In this document: in pieces, positions 6,459 to 11,271 of the stretch
How the letters are laid out: every line of letters starts with the position of its first letter
Numbering within the stretch: position 1 is the first letter of the stretch
NCBI GenBank assembly: GCA_002712565.1
Contig: PAUA01000048.1
Location: 5,589 to 16,859 of the forward strand
Direction of reading: 5' to 3'
From: Gemmatimonadota bacterium
GTDB lineage: Bacteria > Gemmatimonadota > Gemmatimonadetes > Longimicrobiales > UBA6960
DNA length: 11,271 nucleotides
Notes under the pieces: model-generated
Told to the model about the DNA's origin: nothing
The model's input: the letters and a program-made list of their open reading frames with translations, nothing else
Databases searched by the model: none
Position numbers and translations under genes: made by a program

Positions 6459-7354
6459 TGTCCCCGGCGTCTCAACTCCGACTTCTTCTTGACAACAATT
6501 CTCCCGTCGTCGCTCCCGGTGCTTTTAACGCACTATTCGCCAAGCTGATCGAGGAGGCCGATTTCAAGGCCGTGTACTTGAGTGGGGCAGGGGTAGCGAA
6601 CTCGCTGCTGGGCGCACCCGACCTTGGAATGGTCACCCAGACTGAGATTGCAAACATTGCTGATCTCGTCTGTCAGGCGGTCGACATACCGGTCATAGCC
6701 GACGGCGACACGGGATATGGCGGAGTCCACAACGTCGCTCGCACGATTCGTCTGTACGAACGAGCCGGTGTGGCTGCCATTCAACTTGAAGACCAGGCGT
6801 TTCCGAAGAAGTGCGGTCACTTCGAGGACAAAGTAGTGGTGTCTGTAGAAGAGATGGTGCAGAGAATCCAGGCTGCTCGGGACGCTCGCAGCGACGACGA
6901 AGGCATTCTCATAATTGCTCGCACAGATGCCCGGGCATCCCTGGGGCTCAATGCGGCCATCGATCGAGCGAAAATCTATGCAGAGGCAGGAGCTGATCTT
7001 CTATTTGTCGAAGCGCCGCACAGTGAAGAAGAATTGGCCCAGATCGGTTCCGAACTATCCGGTCATCGGCTGATGGCCAACATGGTCGAGTTCGGCAAGA
7101 CCCCGCTGCTGTCGGCAGACCGTTTGGCCGAGCTCGGCTATTGCTTGATCATCCACCCTGGTGCGATCACCAGGGCAGTCGTGGAACTCACACGAGCAGT
7201 CCTAGGAGATCTCCGCACTACTGGATCAACAAAGGGTTGGCTCGACCGCATGGCAACATTCGCAGACGTCAACGCCCTGCTTGGCCTTCCGGAGGCGAAC
7301 GAATGGGAAGTCGAGATATCTAGGCGCGCCGCAGAGGTCGGTGACAGTGAGTAA
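6455..7354 (+). CDS. Isocitrate lyase/PEP mutase-superfamily C-C lyase (dimethylmalate or methylisocitrate lyase-like)
   Basis: This 299-residue (beta/alpha)8 enzyme is of the ICL/PEPM superfamily. The N-terminal PGAFNAL and the strand YLSGAGVANS (41-50) are typical. DGDTGYG at 83-89 supplies Mg-binding aspartates. KKCGH at 118-122 carries the catalytic cysteine C120, which marks true lyases (isocitrate, methylisocitrate and dimethylmalate lyases) and argues against a mutase or phosphonopyruvate hydrolase. Such lyases split a 2-hydroxy-dicarboxylate to a 2-oxoacid plus a carboxylate. Placed directly after a LeuCD-like hydratase, and without a citrate-type synthase, 2,3-dimethylmalate or a similar alkylmalate is the most economical substrate (inference); products would be pyruvate (or 2-oxobutyrate) and a short acid. 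GGAG lies 7 nt before the ATG. A second ATG at 6458 is also possible. Confidence 0.88.
   Translation: MMSPASQLRLLLDNNSPVVAPGAFNALFAKLIEEADFKAVYLSGAGVANSLLGAPDLGMVTQTEIANIADLVCQAVDIPVIADGDTGYGGVHNVARTIRLYERAGVAAIQLEDQAFPKKCGHFEDKVVVSVEEMVQRIQAARDARSDDEGILIIARTDARASLGLNAAIDRAKIYAEAGADLLFVEAPHSEEELAQIGSELSGHRLMANMVEFGKTPLLSADRLAELGYCLIIHPGAITRAVVELTRAVLGDLRTTGSTKGWLDRMATFADVNALLGLPEANEWEVEISRRAAEVGDSE
7334..7338 (+). promoter_or_regulatory. Ribosome binding site deciding the start of the EthD-like gene
   Basis: GAGGT inside the end of the lyase gene stands 8 nt before the GTG at 7347 but only 2 nt before the GTG at 7341, so 7347 is the better start. Confidence 0.5.
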
Positions 7355-7736
7355 CCACCCGAAAGTCAAGGCAATTCTTGGTTACGACATCTCTGAAGGA
7401 ATCGACACCTCCGATTACGAATATTGGCTCGCTGAAGTGCACTTCCCAGACCTCTTGTCGAACCCATTCCTGGATCGAATCGTCACCAACGACATCATCC
7501 GACCTGTCACCGTCAGTAGCGCAGGCTCACCGACGATGGAGAAGCCAGCGACGTTTTATCGGATTGTCGAACTTCACTTCGCCGACCACGAGGCCTACGA
7601 CCACTACCTCCAGTGGTTTGTGGAACACCCACTTGATCCTGAGCGCGGGCCCGCCGGTCGGACAGCCTTTCGTTTCTATGTTCTTACAGACAGTGCCATC
7701 GCAGATCACGACCATCCTTACCAGCCGGCCGTCTAG
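7347..7736 (+). CDS. Small EthD-like / dimeric alpha-beta barrel protein
   Basis: This 129-residue soluble protein has no signal peptide or membrane segment. Its pattern suggests a ferredoxin-like dimeric barrel. A first strand (KAILGY) is followed by a helix with W and H (YEYWLAEVHFPDLL, 24-37), then a second half with FYRIVELHF (70-78) and RFYVLT (109-114). The motif of aromatic residues, H, P and L after the first strand resembles EthD proteins, small partners of catabolic operons whose role is mostly unclear. It starts at GTG inside the last bases of the lyase gene and lies 12 nt before the amidohydrolase gene, so it belongs to the pathway. It could be an isomerase/lyase-like barrel enzyme or an accessory protein. 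The fold call is moderate; the reaction is unknown. Confidence 0.6.
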   Translation: MSNHPKVKAILGYDISEGIDTSDYEYWLAEVHFPDLLSNPFLDRIVTNDIIRPVTVSSAGSPTMEKPATFYRIVELHFADHEAYDHYLQWFVEHPLDPERGPAGRTAFRFYVLTDSAIADHDHPYQPAV

Positions 7737-7748
7737 CAGGAGAGACCC

Positions 7749-8423
7749 ATGGAGTCTTCTGATCTAACCCCTCGTCAGTACTACGAGCAGATTAAGGCCA
7801 ACCCAAACCGAGCTCGGTTCGGATTCGGCTGCAAAGCCGCGGTCGTCAACATCGACATCCAGAACGCATATACCCAGGTAGGGGAGTTCGCTACGGCGTA
7901 TGAGACCCACCCCAACCAACTGGGCTTCGTCAACGAAATCGTTGGCGCAACGAGAGAGCGCGGCTGGCCAGTGGTGTGGACTTACGTCGCCTACATGGAG
8001 TCGGGGGAGGACTGCGGGATTTGGGGTACCCGAACCGACACCGAAAATTCGCTTCAGAACATCAAGCGCGGTTCACGCCGTGCCGAACTCGACGAGCGAC
8101 TCGATGTTGATCGAATCGTTGACATCATCTACGAGAAGAAGATGCCGTCTCCATTCTTCGAGACACCGTTACAGAGCCTCCTCGTATGGCACCAAGTAGA
8201 CACGGTCATCCTGACCGGAGGTTCGACCTCCGGATGCGTTAGAGCTGCTGCAATCGACAGCTTGTCTCGGGGATATCGAACGATCGTTCCCGAAGAGTGC
8301 GTGGCCGACAAACACGAGATTCCCCACTTCTCGAACCTGTGCGACCTTGTTTTGAAATACGCCGACGTGGTGCCAGTCGCTGAGGTACTTGAATACTTGG
8401 AAACCGGTAGAGGCGATGCCTGA
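7749..8423 (+). CDS. Isochorismatase-fold amidohydrolase (N-carbamoylsarcosine amidase / maleamate amidohydrolase-like)
   Basis: This 224-residue cysteine hydrolase has the full catalytic triad of the family: D36 (VVNIDIQNAY), K130 (in YEKKMPSPF) and nucleophile C163 in GGSTSGCVRA. The STSGCVR form with the preceding non-proline cis bond is characteristic of N-carbamoylsarcosine amidase and maleamate amidohydrolase (NicF type), which release ammonia from a small amide via a thioester. In this operon, between an unsaturated-diacid hydratase and two imidase-like proteins, it best fits a half-amidase that turns a maleamate-type product into the diacid (inference). AGGAGAG lies ahead of the ATG. 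The final ATGCCTGA overlaps the start of the next gene. Alternatives are a ureido-acid hydrolase or a nicotinamidase-like enzyme. Confidence 0.87.
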   Translation: MESSDLTPRQYYEQIKANPNRARFGFGCKAAVVNIDIQNAYTQVGEFATAYETHPNQLGFVNEIVGATRERGWPVVWTYVAYMESGEDCGIWGTRTDTENSLQNIKRGSRRAELDERLDVDRIVDIIYEKKMPSPFFETPLQSLLVWHQVDTVILTGGSTSGCVRAAAIDSLSRGYRTIVPEECVADKHEIPHFSNLCDLVLKYADVVPVAEVLEYLETGRGDA

Positions 8424-9354
8424 GCCTCGAACACCGTTTTCGGACTCCGCCGACCCAGGGTTGTACGACTACTGGCCATGGGAGGGGCGTCCAAAACTCA
8501 CTTGGCCCAACGGCGCCAGGGTGGCCTTCTGGGTTGCTCCCAACATTGAGTTCTACGAACTTCAGCCTCAACCCAACCCCAAGCGAAGTGCCTGGAACCG
8601 TCCCGAACCAGACGTTCTCCACTACTCAATCCGGGATTACGGCAACCGGGTAGGCACGATGCGAATGATGGAGGTCATGGACCGCTATGGCGTTCGTGGC
8701 AGCGTGTCGCTAAACGTGGCGGTCTGCGAACACCATCCAGAACTAATCGAGGCTTGCGTCGGCCGTGACTGGGAGATCTTTTCCCACGGCATCTACAACA
8801 CCCGTTACAGCTACGGAATGGATGAAGCCCAGGAGCGCGCAATTCTTGAGGACTCGCTCGAAACTATTGAACGCCATACAGGTCAGCGCCTAGCCGGCTA
8901 CCTCGCTCCAGCGCTCACACACACAGAACGAACGATGGACCTACTTGCTGAATACGGCGTTCTCTATACCTGCGACCTGTTTTGCGACGATCAACCTCAA
9001 CCAGTGAACGTGCGCGATGGACGGTTGATTTCGATCCCGTACTCGCTCGAAATGAACGACATCATCGTTTACAACTCCTACCAGGAGCCTCCGAGACGTT
9101 ACGCCGAGATGTTAAAGGCCAACTTCGACCAGCTTTACGAGGATGGCGCCGAGAACGGAACGGTCATGTGTATCCCGCTGCATCCCTACGCAGTAAGCCG
9201 TCCCCACCGAATCAGCGCTTTCGAGGAGGCGTTGGAATACATCACAAGCCATGACGAGGTCTGGGTTACAACCGGCCGAGAAATCGCTGAATATTTCTAC
9301 GACCATCACTATGACAAAGCAGTGACCTCAATCGCGACAGCGAACGGGAGGTAA
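8416..9354 (+). CDS. PuuE/cyclic-imidase-like hydrolase (polysaccharide deacetylase fold), paralogue 1
   Basis: This 312-residue protein is of the NodB-homology fold and of the branch containing PuuE allantoinase and a Pseudomonas cyclic imide hydrolase, not sugar deacetylases. It opens with the branch's WPNGARVAFWV (30-40). It carries RDYGNRVG at 73-80, SHG at 123-125 with H124, YLAPAL at 162-167, and H246 in PLHP shortly before the PHRI segment. No secretion signal is seen, so it acts in the cytoplasm. PuuE-type enzymes hydrolyse a C-N bond in a cyclic ureide or imide. With the amidase upstream this suggests ring opening of a cyclic imide or similar ring (inference). The ATG at 8416 overlaps the amidase stop (ATGCCTGA); an in-frame TTG at 8389 is less likely. 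Confidence 0.82.
   Translation: MPEPRTPFSDSADPGLYDYWPWEGRPKLTWPNGARVAFWVAPNIEFYELQPQPNPKRSAWNRPEPDVLHYSIRDYGNRVGTMRMMEVMDRYGVRGSVSLNVAVCEHHPELIEACVGRDWEIFSHGIYNTRYSYGMDEAQERAILEDSLETIERHTGQRLAGYLAPALTHTERTMDLLAEYGVLYTCDLFCDDQPQPVNVRDGRLISIPYSLEMNDIIVYNSYQEPPRRYAEMLKANFDQLYEDGAENGTVMCIPLHPYAVSRPHRISAFEEALEYITSHDEVWVTTGREIAEYFYDHHYDKAVTSIATANGR
9346..9351 (+). promoter_or_regulatory. Ribosome binding site of imidase-like paralogue 2
   Basis: GGGAGG stands 7 nt ahead of the GTG at 9359. It supports this rare start over the later in-frame ATG at 9380. Confidence 0.65.
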
Positions 9355-9358
9355 GGCC

Positions 9359-10279
9359 GTGGCTCTGCCTAACTCGTATATGGAGTACCCGAACCGGCGC
9401 TATGGCATGGACCATCAGTGGTACGAGTGGTCAATACTGCAAGACCGGCCAGAGATCTCCTGGCCGCACAATGCACGGGTAGCGATATGGGTAAATGTTG
9501 CTCTCGAATTCTTCCCCCTCAACCAGTCACCTGAGCCGTTTAAGGCACCAGGCGGAATGGTCACTACCTACCCCGATCTCCGTCATTACACATTGCGAGA
9601 TTATGGAAACAGAGTTGGAGTGTTCCGTGTATTCAGATTGCTCGACGAATTAGGAATTACACCAACAGTTAGTTTCAACTCGAAGGTCGCTGAGCGTTAC
9701 CCAAGACTTATGACCGAAGTTGTACAACGCGATTGGGAAGTCATAGCTAACGGAATTGATATGGGAACGATTCACCACGGTGGTCTTGCGGAAGATACAG
9801 AAGCAGCCCTGATCGATGAGTCTTTGACCAGCCTGCGAGAACTCTCTGGCCAGCCTGTGACTGGTTGGCTTTCTCCAGCTCGCTCCGAGTCAATGAACAC
9901 TCTCGATCTTCTAGCCGCGCGCGGTGTGGAATACGTGGGTGACTGGCAGAACGACGAAATGCCTTATGCCATAAGCACTCCTGCTGGCCGACTTCATTCG
10001 ATGCCGATGAGCCACGAGTTGGATGATCAGACCATTCAGTTGCAATACCAACAGTCAGAGACTTCCTTCGCGGAACAAGTAGAGGACGCCATGACCGTTG
10101 TCTATGACGAAAGCAGTGAGAGCAACGGAAGAATGGTTTCGCTGGTGATACATCCCTGGATGTCGGGTCAGCCTCATCGGATTTGGGCGCTTAGACGGGC
10201 GCTTACGAAGGTAATGGGTTACAACGATGTCTGGAGTGCCTCTGGCTCTCAGATCCTCAAGGCGTTTCAGGCCGGGTAG
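9359..10279 (+). CDS. PuuE/cyclic-imidase-like protein, paralogue 2 with altered active site
   Basis: This 306-residue protein is a tandem paralogue of the preceding gene. Shared marks are WPHNARVAIWV (35-45), RDYGNRVG at 80-87, RDWEV at 124-128, WLSPA in the middle, and IHP with H245 followed by PHRI near the end. The SHG motif of paralogue 1 is ANG here (residues 130-132), so the histidine expected in the active site is missing. That suggests a different substrate, another mechanism, or a structural partner in a hetero-oligomer. The gene begins 4 nt after paralogue 1 behind a strong ribosome site, so both are made together. Its middle part is more A+T-rich (about 40-47% G+C in sampled lines) than paralogue 1 (about 58-62%). 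The family call is good; activity is uncertain. Confidence 0.8.
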   Translation: MALPNSYMEYPNRRYGMDHQWYEWSILQDRPEISWPHNARVAIWVNVALEFFPLNQSPEPFKAPGGMVTTYPDLRHYTLRDYGNRVGVFRVFRLLDELGITPTVSFNSKVAERYPRLMTEVVQRDWEVIANGIDMGTIHHGGLAEDTEAALIDESLTSLRELSGQPVTGWLSPARSESMNTLDLLAARGVEYVGDWQNDEMPYAISTPAGRLHSMPMSHELDDQTIQLQYQQSETSFAEQVEDAMTVVYDESSESNGRMVSLVIHPWMSGQPHRIWALRRALTKVMGYNDVWSASGSQILKAFQAG

Positions 10280-10285
10280 CGGCGC

Positions 10286-11271
10286 ATGATCTCAGCGCCA
10301 GAAGTTTCCGAGTCGCCGAAAACGTGGATGGGCTCGGAAATGGTCGCAGCACCCGAACGGTGGACTCGGTTTTGGACTGAGGAGCAGATCGATGATCTGA
10401 CCCGCTTAGTCGAGGGTGTTAGTGACGATGAGTTGACAAACCTCAACCCTGCACCTCTATCTACACCCTCGCTCCGATCGTTGGCTGACGCCATCCGAGA
10501 CGATCTGATCCATCAGCATGGATTCGTTCTACTGAAGGGGTTTCCCTTTCAGGGGCTCGACCGTAGGACCACCGCAGCCATTTTCTTGATGTTGGGTCGC
10601 TTAATCGGGTCACTGCGCTCACAGAATTCCGCGGGCCACCTGCTGGGACACGTCAAGGACGTGGGCTCTGATCTTGCTGACCCTGGTACACGCATCTACC
10701 AGACCAATGAGCGGCAGAGCTTCCACACGGATTCGACCGATGTGGTGGGGCTCCTATGCATTCGCGCGGCACAGTCTGGAGGCCAATCTCTTCTGGCAAG
10801 TGCCGAAACCGCGTATCGCATCGTTCAGCAGCGTCATCCCGATCTAGCGATCAGACTTTTCGACCCCATAGCGACAGATCGCCGGAATGAGCAACCAGAG
10901 TGTGAAAAGCCGTGGTTCGAGATCCCAGTACTGTCTTGGTTTGATGACCGTTTGACAGTCCTGTATCAAAGAACGTATATCAAATCAGCTCGTCGCTTTT
11001 ATGACGCTCCCTCTCCTGATATGAGCCACATACAAGCGCTGGATGCATTTGACAAAGCCCTAAATGAACCAGACGTTCACTTAGCCATGGACCTCGAACC
11101 TGGTGACATTCAGTTTGTCTATAATCATTCAGTTCTCCATGATCGGACAAGGTTTGTGGACCAGTCTGACCCTCACCTGAGACGTCACTTACTGAGGTTG
11201 TGGCTCTCGTTGCCTGGAGATCGTCAGCTACCGCCGGTGTTCGCTGAGAGATACGGCTCACTTGTAATCGG
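10286..11271 (+). CDS. TauD/TfdA-family Fe(II)/2-oxoglutarate dioxygenase, cut by the right edge
   Basis: The frame is open from an ATG 6 nt after the previous stop to the window end, giving 328 residues so far. It begins with a helical region, then HGFVLLKGF (78-86) as in TauD-like proteins. The iron site is visible: SFHTDS with H147 and D149 (HxD) and the distal H285 in VLHDRTRF. Arginines at 299-304 (RRHLLR, then LWL) supply the 2-oxoglutarate-binding candidate. These enzymes hydroxylate or oxidatively dealkylate a substrate using O2, giving succinate and CO2. Nearly all of the domain seems present; only a short C-terminus is missing. Position suggests it is co-transcribed with the imide-type cluster, but no substrate can be inferred. 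No good ribosome site precedes the ATG, so the start is uncertain; the stop of the previous gene is in frame upstream. Confidence 0.85.
   Translation, partial: MISAPEVSESPKTWMGSEMVAAPERWTRFWTEEQIDDLTRLVEGVSDDELTNLNPAPLSTPSLRSLADAIRDDLIHQHGFVLLKGFPFQGLDRRTTAAIFLMLGRLIGSLRSQNSAGHLLGHVKDVGSDLADPGTRIYQTNERQSFHTDSTDVVGLLCIRAAQSGGQSLLASAETAYRIVQQRHPDLAIRLFDPIATDRRNEQPECEKPWFEIPVLSWFDDRLTVLYQRTYIKSARRFYDAPSPDMSHIQALDAFDKALNEPDVHLAMDLEPGDIQFVYNHSVLHDRTRFVDQSDPHLRRHLLRLWLSLPGDRQLPPVFAERYGSLVI

Noticed and set aside
6455..7354. PEP mutase or phosphonopyruvate hydrolase
   Set aside because: KKCGH with a catalytic cysteine marks the lyase branch, and there is no phosphonate gene nearby.
6455..7354. Methylcitrate cycle lyase (prpB) with prpD/acn partner
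   Set aside because: No methylcitrate synthase (prpC) or prpD is present; the hydratase is a two-subunit LeuCD type, not a PrpD or a full-length aconitase.
8416..10279. Chitin or peptidoglycan deacetylases (NodB type)
   Set aside because: Both lack secretion signals and the metal-binding DD...HxxxH set of sugar deacetylases. They match the PuuE/imidase branch and sit with cytoplasmic catabolic genes.
1..11271. tRNA, rRNA, CRISPR arrays, IS elements or attachment sites
   Set aside because: No cloverleaf, conserved rRNA stretches, regularly spaced repeats, transposase or integrase motifs were seen on either strand.

Overview
The window comes from a free-living, probably aerobic heterotrophic bacterium. 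I cannot assign a phylum from the sequence. There are no RNA genes, phage or IS genes, or CRISPR arrays. Base composition is mixed: hand-counted 60-base lines run at about 37-42% G+C inside the transporter permeases and about 53-63% in most of the catabolic genes.

Layout. (1) Positions 1-2109, minus strand: a TMADH/FadH-type iron-sulfur flavoprotein of the old yellow enzyme class, overlapping by 11 nt the start of an NAD(P)-binding epimerase/SDR gene that runs off the left edge. (2) 2110-2361: a divergent gap without a convincing gene. (3) 2362-4481, plus strand: an amino-acid-type (PAAT) ABC importer made of two paralogous permeases and an ATPase, with no solute-binding protein. (4) 4482-4683: a non-coding leader with an inverted repeat. 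(5) 4684 to the right edge, plus strand: eight tightly packed genes. In order these are an aconitase-family hydro-lyase large subunit, its small subunit, an isocitrate lyase-superfamily C-C lyase with catalytic Cys, a small EthD-like protein, an isochorismatase-fold amidohydrolase, two tandem PuuE/cyclic-imidase-like polysaccharide-deacetylase-fold proteins, and a TauD/TfdA Fe(II)/2-oxoglutarate dioxygenase cut by the right edge. Most junctions overlap or are only a few bases apart.

Working model (inference). The eight-gene cluster reads as a complete route for a cyclic imide. A PuuE-like hydrolase opens the imide to a half-amide. The isochorismatase-fold amidase releases ammonia and leaves an unsaturated dicarboxylate. 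The LeuCD/dimethylmaleate-hydratase-like enzyme adds water to give a substituted malate. The dimethylmalate/methylisocitrate lyase-like enzyme then splits this to a 2-oxoacid such as pyruvate plus a short carboxylate. The last two steps match the known end of anaerobic nicotinate fermentation (dimethylmaleate hydratase and dimethylmalate lyase). Here they are linked to imidase and half-amidase genes instead, which points to an alkyl-substituted maleimide as a possible substrate. The ABC importer and the flavoprotein could serve uptake and side reactions. No gene here is proven to have this role.
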